A stretch of DNA of 64,000 nucleotides, from positions 124,001 through 188,000 of the forward strand of contig NZ_JABFCN010000045.1 of assembly GCF_013087515.1 (NCBI RefSeq), read 5' to 3'. A model generated the notes under the pieces. It was given only the letters and a program-made list of their open reading frames with translations, did no database searches and was not told where the DNA came from. A program made the position numbers and the translations under genes. The stretch is from Rhizobium sophorae. GTDB taxonomy: Bacteria; Pseudomonadota; Alphaproteobacteria; Rhizobiales; Rhizobiaceae. Each line of letters begins with the position of its first letter. Position 1 is the first letter of the stretch. Shown here piece after piece: positions 16,744 through 25,160 of this stretch.

Positions 16744-17511
16744 ATGACGGACAGGTTGAAGGGTAAGGTCGCCATTATCTCGGGGGGCGCGACCGGCATG
16801 GGCGGTGCCGCCTCGAAGCTTTTTGCAGCGGAAGGCGCGCGTGTTGCGATCATCGACCGCAATGGCCAGGCGGCGGCCGAGACCGTCCAAGCGATCCGTG
16901 ACGCCGGCGGCGAGGCCGATTGCTGGACGGCCGATGTCTCGGACGAAGCCGCCGTCAATGCCGCCGTCGCCGGTGTCGAGGAGCGTTACGGCGCGGTGAC
17001 CGTGCTCTTCAATCATGCCGGCACGATCGTCATCAAACCTTTTCTGGAAACGACCGTTGAGGAATGGGATTGGCTGCACGCCGTCAACGTGCGCTCGATG
17101 TTCCTGATGACCAAGGCCGTGCTGCCGAAGATGATTGCCAGCGGCGGCGGATCGATCGTCTGCACCTCGTCGATCTCGGCGGTTGCCGCCACGCCGATGG
17201 AAGTGCTTTACGACACGACCAAGGGTGCCGTGCATATGTTTGCCCGCGCCATCGCGGTGGAATTCCGCGACCGCAACATCCGCTGCAACGCCGTCTGCCC
17301 CGGCTTCATCCGCACGCCGCATGGTCTGCGCGAGGTGGCCGATCTGCAGGCGCTCGGCGTCGACGTTTCGGATGCCGCCATTGCCGCGCAGCAGGGGCGG
17401 ATCGGCGAACCTGAAGATGTGGCCCGGGCCGCCCTCTATCTCGCCAGCGACGAGTCGAGCTTCGTCAATGGCGCCCATCTCTTCGTCGACAACGGTTTTA
17501 CCGCGATCTGA
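16744..17511 (+). CDS. SDR-family oxidoreductase
   Basis: A 255-residue classical short-chain dehydrogenase/reductase. The cofactor loop reads GGATGMGGAASK (near residues 14-25), and AIIDRNGQ with an acidic residue after beta-2 favours NAD(H). NHAG is at about 92, the catalytic Ser is in CTSSISAV, and YDTTK gives Tyr and Lys (about 157-161). PGFIRTPH follows. The substrate cannot be read from the sequence. The ATG follows GAGGGGACG; the gene stands alone between xseB and pirin. Confidence 0.88.
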   Translation: MTDRLKGKVAIISGGATGMGGAASKLFAAEGARVAIIDRNGQAAAETVQAIRDAGGEADCWTADVSDEAAVNAAVAGVEERYGAVTVLFNHAGTIVIKPFLETTVEEWDWLHAVNVRSMFLMTKAVLPKMIASGGGSIVCTSSISAVAATPMEVLYDTTKGAVHMFARAIAVEFRDRNIRCNAVCPGFIRTPHGLREVADLQALGVDVSDAAIAAQQGRIGEPEDVARAALYLASDESSFVNGAHLFVDNGFTAI

Positions 17512-17520
17512 GCCAATTGC

Positions 17521-17619
17521 CGCGCTTTCCAATGCCGGAGCGTCCTTTACGCGTCCGATTGGACGGGCGGCGCGCTTTCCAGTGTTGGAGCGTCTTTGCG
17601 CATCCGATTGGACGCGCGG
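17521..17619 (+). repeat. Tandem pair of ~50-bp palindromic repeats
   Basis: Two copies in tandem (17521-17570 and 17571-17619), each starting CGCGCTTTCC and ending in a GCGTCCGATTGGACG-type palindrome. They differ at about 8 positions and one indel. They sit between the SDR stop and the pirin start and may act as transcript-end or REP-like structures. Confidence 0.75.
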
Positions 17620-17678
17620 CGCTCCAGGCGCTATCTGTGGGCGATGACGCGCGGCCCTGTAGCGATCGGAGATCCCTC

Positions 17679-18602
17679 ATGTCCTTTTTTCCCGGTAAAG
17701 ATCCCCTGCCCGGCGATGCCTTCGCCTGCGACGCGATCGAGAACCTGATCATCCCACGCACCAGCGATATCGGCGGTTTCCAGGTGCGCCGCGCGCTGCC
17801 CAGCCGGCAGCGGCGGTTGGTCGGGCCGTTCATCTTCTTCGACCGCATGGGACCGGCGATCCTGAAGCCGGACGAGGCCCTCGACGTCAAGCCGCATCCG
17901 CATATCGGACTGTCAACGGTCACCTATCTGTTCGACGGCGAGATCCGCCATCGCGACAGCCTCGGCACCGAAAAGGTCATCCGTCCCGGCGATATCAACC
18001 TGATGACGGCCGGCCGCGGCATCGTCCATTCCGAACGCACGCCCGACAATCTGCGCGGTCATCCGCTGCTGATGTCGGGGCTGCAGACCTGGCTGGCGCT
18101 GCCCGATGACAAGGAGGAGATCGATCCCGCCTTCGCCCATACGGAAAAATCCGCCATGCCGCTGATCGAAACGGCAGGCGTGCGTGGGCGCGTGGTCATC
18201 GGCTCGTTCGAAGGCATGACATCGCCGGTCGGCGTTTTCTCCGACACGCTCTATGTCGATCTCGACCTGCAGCCGGGCGCCAAATTTCCCTTCGGCGCGG
18301 GCCACGAAGAGCGCGCCGTCTATGTGCTCTCGGGCGAGGTCGTCATATCAGGCGACCGTTTTGCCGCCGACCAGCTGCTGGTCTTCCGGCCGGGCGATGC
18401 GATCACGCTGGAAGCCGGCCGCGATGGCTGCCACCTGATGCTCTTCGGGGGTGCGGCGCTCAATTCGAAACGTTATATCTGGTGGAATTTCGTCTCTTCC
18501 TCGAAGGAGCGGATCGAACAGGCCAAGGAGGAATGGCGCACCGGCCGCTTCGATATCGTGCCGGGGGATGAAGAGGAATTCGTGCCTTTGCCGGAGGGCT
18601 GA
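17679..18602 (+). CDS. Pirin-family bicupin
   Basis: A 307-residue pirin-like protein. The N-terminal cupin carries the metal ligands in HPHIGLSTVTYLFDGEIRHRD (about 67-87) and GRGIVHSERTP (H and E, about 112-122). The C-terminal cupin is typical (GHEERAVYVLSGEV). Pirins bind Fe(II) and some have quercetinase activity or sense redox state; the precise function here is unknown. ATG 17679 was chosen since it begins the conserved domain. Confidence 0.9.
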   Translation: MSFFPGKDPLPGDAFACDAIENLIIPRTSDIGGFQVRRALPSRQRRLVGPFIFFDRMGPAILKPDEALDVKPHPHIGLSTVTYLFDGEIRHRDSLGTEKVIRPGDINLMTAGRGIVHSERTPDNLRGHPLLMSGLQTWLALPDDKEEIDPAFAHTEKSAMPLIETAGVRGRVVIGSFEGMTSPVGVFSDTLYVDLDLQPGAKFPFGAGHEERAVYVLSGEVVISGDRFAADQLLVFRPGDAITLEAGRDGCHLMLFGGAALNSKRYIWWNFVSSSKERIEQAKEEWRTGRFDIVPGDEEEFVPLPEG

Positions 18603-18768
18603 GCGACACGAAATGAGAGAAATAGACCAGGATATCCGCCGAAAACCGTTCACACTTTCCGTCATCATGCTCTAAGGTGAAAAGCTTCGGTTCCTGAAAT
18701 GCACTTGTTTTGCCGCAATCTAATCGAATAAAAGCGGAGCAAGGAAAAGCAAGAAAGAGCGCCCGCCC

Positions 18769-20685
18769 GTGACACAACTGCCGAAGACCCCCCTGCTCGA
18801 CCAGGTCATCTACCCCGCCGACCTGCGCAAGCTCGAGGATCGCGACCTGCCGCAGCTCGCCCGCGAAGTCCGGGATGAAATGATCGATGCGGTGTCGCGC
18901 ACCGGCGGCCATCTCGGCGCCGGTCTCGGCGTCGTCGAATTGACGATCGCCATTCACAGCGTCTTCGACACACCTGATGATCGGCTGATCTTCGATGTCG
19001 GCCATCAATGTTATCCGCACAAAATCCTCACCGGCCGGCGTGACCGCATCCGGACGCTGCGCCAGGAAGACGGGCTCTCCGGCTTCACCCGCCGGGCCGA
19101 AAGCGAATATGATCCCTTCGGCGCGGCGCATTCTTCGACTTCGATCTCGGCCGGCCTCGGCATGGCGATTGCCGCCGACCTCGACAAATCAGACCGCCGC
19201 GTCATCGCCGTCATCGGCGACGGGGCGATGTCGGCCGGCATGGCCTATGAGGCGTTGAACAATGCGGGTGCCCTCGATGCGCGGCTCATCGTCATCCTCA
19301 ACGACAACGACATGTCGATCGCGCCACCGACGGGCGCCATGAGCGCCTATCTCGCGCGCCTTGCCTCCGGTCGCACCTATATGGGCTTCCGTGACTTCGG
19401 CAAGAAGCTGACGGCCTATCTCGGCAAGAACATCGACCGGGCGATCACCCGCGCCGTCGAGCATGCGCGCGGCTATGTCACCGGCGGAACGATGTTCGAG
19501 GAGATGGGCTTTTACCATATCGGGCCGATCGACGGGCATTCCTTCGACCACCTGCTGCCTGTGTTGCGCAACGTGCGCGACAATGGGCGCGGGCCGGTGC
19601 TGATCCATGTCGTCACCCAGAAGGGCAAGGGCTATCCGCCGGCGGAAGCTGCGGCCGACAAATATCACGGCGTCAACAAGTTCGACGTCATCACCGGCGC
19701 CCAGGCAAGGGTCAAGCCGAATGCGCCGAGCTATACCAGCGTCTTTGCCGAAGCGCTGGTGCAGGAAGCCGCCCTCGACGACAAGATCGTCGGCATCACC
19801 GCCGCTATGCCCAACGGTACCGGTCTCGACAAGCTCGCCGAGGCCTTTCCGTCGCGTTGTTTCGACGTCGGCATTGCCGAGCAGCATGCCGTGACCTTCG
19901 CCGCCGGCTTGGCAGCGGAAGGCTACAAGCCCTTCGCCGCCCTCTATTCCACCTTCCTGCAGCGCGCCTACGACCAGGTCGTGCACGACGTGGCGATCCA
20001 GGGACTACCGGTGCGTTTTCCGATCGACCGTGCCGGCTTCGTCGGCGCCGACGGGCCGACCCATGCCGGTTCCTTCGACACCGCCTTCCTCACCACCCTG
20101 CCCGGCTTCGTGGTCATGGCGGCGGCCGACGAGGCCGAACTCAAGCATATGGTGCGCACGGCTGTCGCCTATGATGGCGGGCCGATCTCGTTCCGCTATC
20201 CGCGCGGCGAAGGTGTCGGCGTCGACATGCCGGCACGCGGCGAAATCCTGCAGATCGGCAAGGGCCGCATCGTCAAGGAAGGCACCAAGGTTGCGCTGCT
20301 CTCCTTCGGCACAAGGCTTGCCGATTGTCTGCTCGCCGCCGAGGATCTCGATGCCGCGGGGCTTTCGACGACAGTCGCCGATGCGCGTTTCGCCAAGCCG
20401 CTCGACCGCGACCTAATCCGCCAGCTTGCCCGCCACCACGAGATTGTCATCACCGTCGAGGAAGGCTCGATCGGCGGCTTCGGCAGCCATGTGATGCATT
20501 TCCTCGCCACCGAGGGCCTGCTCGACAACGGCCTGAAGCTGCGCTCGCTCGTCATGCCCGACATCTGGATGGAGCAGGCCAAGCCCGAAGCCATGAACGC
20601 TCACGCCGGCCTCGACCGCGCCGGCATCGTCTCGACGGTGTTCAGGGCGCTGGGGCGCGGTGTTGCGGTTGGGGTTGCGGGATAA
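18769..20685 (+). CDS. dxs: 1-deoxy-D-xylulose-5-phosphate synthase
   Basis: A 638-residue thiamine diphosphate enzyme that condenses pyruvate and glyceraldehyde 3-phosphate, the first step of the MEP isoprenoid pathway. The ThDP motif GDGAMSAGMAYEALNNAG...NDNDMSI is at about 150-185. The catalytic-site SRTGGHLGAGLG is at about 43-54, and the transketolase Pyr domain contains DVGIAEQHAVTFAAGLA (about 366-382) and DRAGFVGADGPTHAG. The start is GTG with AAGGAAAAG upstream. Full length for the family. Confidence 0.96.
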   Translation: MTQLPKTPLLDQVIYPADLRKLEDRDLPQLAREVRDEMIDAVSRTGGHLGAGLGVVELTIAIHSVFDTPDDRLIFDVGHQCYPHKILTGRRDRIRTLRQEDGLSGFTRRAESEYDPFGAAHSSTSISAGLGMAIAADLDKSDRRVIAVIGDGAMSAGMAYEALNNAGALDARLIVILNDNDMSIAPPTGAMSAYLARLASGRTYMGFRDFGKKLTAYLGKNIDRAITRAVEHARGYVTGGTMFEEMGFYHIGPIDGHSFDHLLPVLRNVRDNGRGPVLIHVVTQKGKGYPPAEAAADKYHGVNKFDVITGAQARVKPNAPSYTSVFAEALVQEAALDDKIVGITAAMPNGTGLDKLAEAFPSRCFDVGIAEQHAVTFAAGLAAEGYKPFAALYSTFLQRAYDQVVHDVAIQGLPVRFPIDRAGFVGADGPTHAGSFDTAFLTTLPGFVVMAAADEAELKHMVRTAVAYDGGPISFRYPRGEGVGVDMPARGEILQIGKGRIVKEGTKVALLSFGTRLADCLLAAEDLDAAGLSTTVADARFAKPLDRDLIRQLARHHEIVITVEEGSIGGFGSHVMHFLATEGLLDNGLKLRSLVMPDIWMEQAKPEAMNAHAGLDRAGIVSTVFRALGRGVAVGVAG

Positions 20686-20861
20686 TGCTTTGGTGAGGGC
20701 GTGCCGTGTGATGGCCTCTTTGAGGGTATGCCGTGTCAAGGCCCCTCATTCACCCTACGGGCACCGATAGGACTCGAGTCCTGAAGGAGATTGAGGAGCA
20801 CGACCGGCGGGAGGCGCAATGCCTCCTTCTACTCCGCCCATCGCTATACTTGCTCCAGGAG

Positions 20862-21005
20862 CCACCCCATCCTCCGTCATCCTCGGGCTTGACCCGAGGA
20901 TCTACGCTGACCTCCACACCAGCAGCGGGCATGGATCCTCGGCTCAAGGCCGAGGATGACGGAGAGTGAGGAGATGTCCCAGCCAAACTCGCCGTCGAAA
21001 CAGCG
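20862..21005 (+). repeat. Interspersed palindromic mosaic repeat, copy 1
   Basis: The unit contains two hairpins, CATCCTCGGG/CCCGAGGAT and ATCCTCGGC/GCCGAGGAT, joined by AGCAGCGGGCATGG. The outer arms CTCCGTCATCCTCGG / CCGAGGATGACGGAG are themselves complementary. A flanking stretch (AACTCGCCG...CAGCGG) is shared with copy 2 at 31309-31453. Confidence 0.8.
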
Positions 21006-21047
21006 GATAACGTTGCGTTTCTCGTGCTTATCATAGCGGTCCATCCA

Positions 21048-21076
21048 ATAAAAAGGCGGCGCATCACTGCGCCGCC
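21048..21076 (-). terminator. Terminator of the chemoreceptor gene
   Basis: On the - strand, a 9-bp stem GGCGGCGCA / TGCGCCGCC with a 4-base loop is followed by TTTTTAT. It lies 38 bases downstream of the chemoreceptor stop. Confidence 0.9.
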
Positions 21077-21113
21077 CTCTTGATTTGACATCCCTTCCTA
21101 AGAAGGCTGCCTC

Positions 21114-23051
21114 TCAGAACTCCGTCCACTCCTCCTGAACGGTCGCCGCAGCACTCGCCTGTCTTCCGCCGAAGGCCTTGGCGACGGTGCGGGTCAGGGC
21201 GTGGGCGGGAGAGGCGACCGGGCGGGAGCTCGTGCCGGCGGCGGCAGCGCGCGGCGTCGGGGCCACCTGGCCTAGCTTGAACTGGCGCAGCAATTCTTCG
21301 AGGGCGTTTGCCTCCTGGGCGAGCGCATGGCTTGCTGCGGTCTGCTCTTCGACCATAGCGGCGTTCTGTTGCGTGCCCTGGTCCATGTTGTTGACGGCGG
21401 TGTTGATCTCCTGCAGGCCGATCGACTGTTCGCGCGTGGCGGTGACGATGGCGCTGACGTGGTGGTTGATCTCCTGCACCTCGGAGACGATGACCTCCAG
21501 CGCCTTGCCGGTCTCGCCGACCAAGCCGACGCCGGCGACGACTTGTTCGCCCGAGGTGGTGATCAGCGCTTTGATCTCCTTGGCGGCCTTCGCCGAGCGC
21601 TGGGCGAGCTCGCGCACTTCCTGGGCGACGACCGCAAAGCCCTTGCCGGCATCGCCGGCGCGGGCCGCTTCGACGCCTGCATTCAAGGCCAAAAGATTGG
21701 TCTGGAAAGCGATGTCGTCGATGACGCCGATGATATTGGAGATTTCGCCCGAGGACTTCTCGATCTGCTGCATGGCAGAGACGGCCTTGCGGACGACTTC
21801 GCCTGATTTCTCGGCGCCGAGGCGGGCGCGCTCGACGAGATTGCCGACATCCTCAGCGCGCTTGGCGCTGTCGCGGACGGTCGTGGTCACTTCCTCGAGC
21901 GCTGCGGCGGTCTGTTCGACGGCGGCAGCCTGCTGCTCGGTGCGGTGGGCGAGATCGTCGGCGGCGGAGCGGATTTCGCCGGCGCCGGCATTGATCGCCG
22001 AAGCGTTGCGGCCGACCGATTGCAGTGCCGCCTGCAGCTTTTCGACGGCGTGGTTGAAGTCGTTGCGCAGGCTGTCATATTGCGAGGCGAACGGCGTCTG
22101 GATACGACCGGCCATATCGCCATTGGCAAGTTCGGCAAGGCCGCCCGCCAAAGCGTCGATGGCATGGCGGAGCTCGCCTTCCTCGCGCGCCTTCTGCTCG
22201 TCGCCTGCCCGGCGCTGGCGCTCGGCGTCGTCGCGCATGCGGTCGGTCTCGCCGGCAAGACGCAGCTTCTCGATCGCCGCCTGCTTGAAGACCAGGACGG
22301 ATTGAGCCATGCGGCCGATTTCGTCGCCGCGCTCGACAGCCGGAACCTCGATGTCGTTCTGACCGCCGGCGAGACGATCCATGGCCGCAGTCATGCCGAC
22401 GACCGGGCGGACGATCGTGCGCGACATCAGCCAGGCGAGCACGGCGGCGGCAAGCGAGGCGAGGATGCCGCCGGCAAGCAGCGTCGTCTTCAGATGGCTG
22501 TTGGCATCGGCGCGGATCGCGGCCAGCGCTTCCGACTTTTCCCGCGCGGTGGCCTTGATCTTGGCCGAAGCCTGGCGGAAGCCGTCGAGCTGGCCCTTGG
22601 TGGCGTTGACGCCGATCTTGACGACCTCTTCGATCGGCATGTCGGTTTCCTTGCGCGCCTTGGTCTGCGGCTCGGCAAGTTCATGGAAATAGAGATCGGC
22701 GGCCTTCTGCATGCCGTCGATCATCTCGACCAGCTGCGGCTCGCCGGCCGCCGTCTGCTTGGCGGCGGCAATCGCCTTCAGCATGCGCTCGCGGTTGGTG
22801 AAGACATCGCCATAGGTGCTGTCGCTGCGGAAGAGGATGAAGCCACGCAGGTTGACGGCCTGTTCGAGCATCGCCTGCAGCGCATCGTCGATCTGGTTGA
22901 CGAGCAGCTCGGACTTTTCCTGCTCGGCAGACGCGGCAGCGGACGCCGTCGCCTTGGAATAAACGAAGGCGGAAACGGCGACGAAAATGAGAATGAGGGC
23001 TGCGAACGTGGCCGCAAGCTTACCGTTCAAGGATATGTTTTTGGCGGACAT
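21114..23051 (-). CDS. Methyl-accepting chemotaxis protein with CHASE3-like sensor
   Basis: A 645-residue chemoreceptor. TM1 is at about residues 10-31 and TM2 at about 190-211. The periplasmic helical region contains NQIDDALQAMLEQAVNLRGFILF, a CHASE3-like pattern. A HAMP domain (about 212-265) and a second HAMP-like segment precede the signalling hairpin FQTNLLALNAGVEAARAGDAGKGFAVVAQEVRELAQRS. The C-terminus ends EEWTEF, resembling the pentapeptide tether that recruits CheR/CheB. Ligand unknown. The ATG at 23051 starts the signal anchor; earlier in-frame starts have no role. Confidence 0.93.
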   Translation of the reverse strand: MSAKNISLNGKLAATFAALILIFVAVSAFVYSKATASAAASAEQEKSELLVNQIDDALQAMLEQAVNLRGFILFRSDSTYGDVFTNRERMLKAIAAAKQTAAGEPQLVEMIDGMQKAADLYFHELAEPQTKARKETDMPIEEVVKIGVNATKGQLDGFRQASAKIKATAREKSEALAAIRADANSHLKTTLLAGGILASLAAAVLAWLMSRTIVRPVVGMTAAMDRLAGGQNDIEVPAVERGDEIGRMAQSVLVFKQAAIEKLRLAGETDRMRDDAERQRRAGDEQKAREEGELRHAIDALAGGLAELANGDMAGRIQTPFASQYDSLRNDFNHAVEKLQAALQSVGRNASAINAGAGEIRSAADDLAHRTEQQAAAVEQTAAALEEVTTTVRDSAKRAEDVGNLVERARLGAEKSGEVVRKAVSAMQQIEKSSGEISNIIGVIDDIAFQTNLLALNAGVEAARAGDAGKGFAVVAQEVRELAQRSAKAAKEIKALITTSGEQVVAGVGLVGETGKALEVIVSEVQEINHHVSAIVTATREQSIGLQEINTAVNNMDQGTQQNAAMVEEQTAASHALAQEANALEELLRQFKLGQVAPTPRAAAAGTSSRPVASPAHALTRTVAKAFGGRQASAAATVQEEWTEF

Positions 23052-23270
23052 CGGTGATTTCTCCTGACGACAGTCGGCGCGGCGAGAGGCAGGTCGCGCG
23101 AGACGCAACCGCCGGGATATTTGAAGCTGAGAACATGATCGATGTGCAAACACTTGCGCCGTCATGGCGCCGAGCGGCTTGGATGAACCGCTACAATCAC
23201 GCCGAACCTATCCGGGCAGGCTTTAAATTTGTTTAAATTTGTGCATCGCAGCAGCGGCCAGGGCTGATGA

Positions 23271-24281
23271 TTATTGCGCCGCCGCCGGCGGATTGAGGAT
23301 CAGAATGTCGAAATCCTTCTCGGGATCGAAATCCTCTGCCGTCATCCGGAAGGTCGTCGGGCCGATCTTCTGAACATTGCTGCCGCAGAAGCTGATGAGG
23401 CTGCCGGGTTTGCCCTTGTCGATCGTCAGCTGAAAGCGCTTGATCGGCCCCGCCCAGTTGGCGCCGGTCGACAGCACATAGGAGATCCAGCTTTCGGTAT
23501 AGTTGGCGCCTCCGGCCTCGGCTTCCCGCGCGCGCTGCTGGGCAACCCGGACGAAATCTTCGTCGAGGCAGTATTTGCGGGAATATTCCTCGAAGCGCTC
23601 ACCCTTCGGCTCGCCACTTTCGAGAAAGCTGATGGTGACGGTGCCGCCGACGGCCGGCTTGTAACGGTGCGCTACGCTGACCTTCTTCTTCGCCGGAAAG
23701 GTGGTGCGCCACCAATAGGTCGAGCGCAGCGTCCAGAGCGGTACGAGATCGGCCTTGGCATCGCCGGCGCCCATGGGATAAACGAGGCCGCGGGCGATCC
23801 AGTCCTTGCGGACGGTTTCGGGAAGCTTGGCGAGCGCCTCGGTCGTCTTCTGGCTGTAGGGCAAGACGGGGATGCCCTGCTTGGCAAACTCGTCGGTCAC
23901 GTCGATGCCGAGCGAGACGACGCGCTGCTGCAGCTTGGCGGTGATCGGACTGCCATCCTGCACAGTCGAGAAATGCAGGAAATTATCGCTGTCATAATCG
24001 GAGATGGCGGAATTGTTGTCGACCTGACCTGTTAAGTCAGGCATTGGAAAGGCGACCAGGCTTTCGACATCCTTGTCGGAGCTGTTCTCGAAGACGTAGT
24101 CGACACGCACTTCCGAAGCGGAGATGAAGAGATCCTCTTCCGCCATGCTGACATCGTCGGATTGGGCAAAGATCAGCCCGCCGGTCTTGATCTCTGCCAG
24201 AGTATCGTTCGCGAGCGCGGACGATACGATCCCCGCCGCGACAAGCCCCACCGAGACAGGTAGAGTGAAGAGCTTCAGCAT
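23271..24281 (-). CDS. DUF4424 secreted protein
   Basis: A 336-residue exported protein with a signal peptide (MLKLFTLPVSVGLVAAGIVSSALA). The DUF4424 pattern starts with NDTLAEIKTGGLIFAQSDDVSMAEEDLFIS, followed by VRVDYVFENSSDKDVESLVAFPMPDL. A single Cys pair (YCLDEDF and SFCGSN) may form a disulfide. Function is unknown. The start follows a GGGGGTG stretch; the longer frame upstream would destroy the signal peptide. Divergent from tlyA. Confidence 0.85.
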   Translation of the reverse strand: MLKLFTLPVSVGLVAAGIVSSALANDTLAEIKTGGLIFAQSDDVSMAEEDLFISASEVRVDYVFENSSDKDVESLVAFPMPDLTGQVDNNSAISDYDSDNFLHFSTVQDGSPITAKLQQRVVSLGIDVTDEFAKQGIPVLPYSQKTTEALAKLPETVRKDWIARGLVYPMGAGDAKADLVPLWTLRSTYWWRTTFPAKKKVSVAHRYKPAVGGTVTISFLESGEPKGERFEEYSRKYCLDEDFVRVAQQRAREAEAGGANYTESWISYVLSTGANWAGPIKRFQLTIDKGKPGSLISFCGSNVQKIGPTTFRMTAEDFDPEKDFDILILNPPAAAQ

Positions 24282-24413
24282 GGAACACCCCCGTGTCTGC
24301 GGCACGCCCCGCGATCGCCGCGGTGGGATTATCGCCGAAAGCTTTTGAGGGTCAATGACGGTCTTGGGAACAAAATGCTTGCAACCGGCGGCTTTGCCGG
24401 TCATGCACAGCCG

Positions 24414-25160
24414 ATGTCAGATCAAAACACCCAACGTCTCGACCAGCTTCTCGTCTCCCTCGGCCTCTTTGCCAGCCGCTCGCGCGCCCGCGACGCCGTG
24501 CAGCGCGGCACTGTCAGGATCGGCGGCCAGGTGGTCACGAAGGCGGGCGCGCTGTTTAGCGCAGACGCCGCAATCGAGATCGACGATCCGGCGCAGGATT
24601 ATGTCTCGCGCGCCGCGCTGAAGCTTGCCGCGGCCCTCGACCATTTCCGGCTCGATCCTGCCGGCCATCACTGTCTCGATGTCGGTGCCTCCACCGGCGG
24701 CTTCACCGAGGTGCTGCTGCAGCGCGGTGCCGCGCATGTCACCGCGATCGATGTCGGCCATGGGCAGATGCATCCACGCATATCAGGCGATCCGCGGGTG
24801 ACGAACAGGGAGGGCCTCAACGCCCGTAACCTGACGGCAGACGATATCGACCATCCCGCCACCTTCATCGTTTCCGACGTCTCCTTCATCACGCTGAAGC
24901 TGGCGCTCGCGCCGGCCCTTGAGATCGCCGAACCCGGCGCTGTCGCCGTGCTGCTGGTCAAGCCGCAGTTCGAGGCCGGGCGCGAGGCGATCGGCAAGGG
25001 CGGGATGCTGAAGGACCCCTCGTCCGCTCCCGCCGTCGCTGCAGAATTGGAGCGCTGGTTCACCGAGGATATGGGCTGGAAAAGCCTTGGCCTCATCCCC
25101 TCCCCGATTTCCGGCGGCGACGGCAATCAGGAATTCCTTCTGGCAGGATTGAAACCGTGA
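24414..25160 (+). CDS. tlyA: TlyA-family rRNA 2'-O-methyltransferase
   Basis: A 248-residue protein: N-terminal S4 RNA-binding domain (RLDQLLVSLGLFASRSRARDAVQRG, about 6-65), then an FtsJ/RrmJ-like Rossmann methyltransferase with SAM motif LDVGASTGGFTEVLLQRGA (about 86-104), SDVSFITLK, and VLLVKPQFEAGRE. TlyA methylates ribosomal RNA, and some members are called hemolysins. The start at 24414 puts the S4 domain at the N-terminus. It overlaps the following gene by 4 bases (GTGA). Confidence 0.93.
   Translation: MSDQNTQRLDQLLVSLGLFASRSRARDAVQRGTVRIGGQVVTKAGALFSADAAIEIDDPAQDYVSRAALKLAAALDHFRLDPAGHHCLDVGASTGGFTEVLLQRGAAHVTAIDVGHGQMHPRISGDPRVTNREGLNARNLTADDIDHPATFIVSDVSFITLKLALAPALEIAEPGAVAVLLVKPQFEAGREAIGKGGMLKDPSSAPAVAAELERWFTEDMGWKSLGLIPSPISGGDGNQEFLLAGLKP

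Larger units (their letters stand above)
20686..21113. other. Intergenic region with repeats and a terminator
   Basis: No gene is supported in these 428 bases between dxs (+) and a converging chemoreceptor gene. They hold an interspersed repeat (20862-21005) and the chemoreceptor's terminator (21050-21076). GTATGCCGTGTCAAGGCC-like duplications directly after dxs (two near copies of GTGCCGTGTGATGGCC) are short decayed repeats. Confidence 0.7.

Noticed and set aside
20862..21005. Possible CRISPR-like array because of repeated palindromes
   Set aside because: There are no regularly spaced direct repeats with unique spacers and no cas genes; it is an interspersed mosaic repeat.
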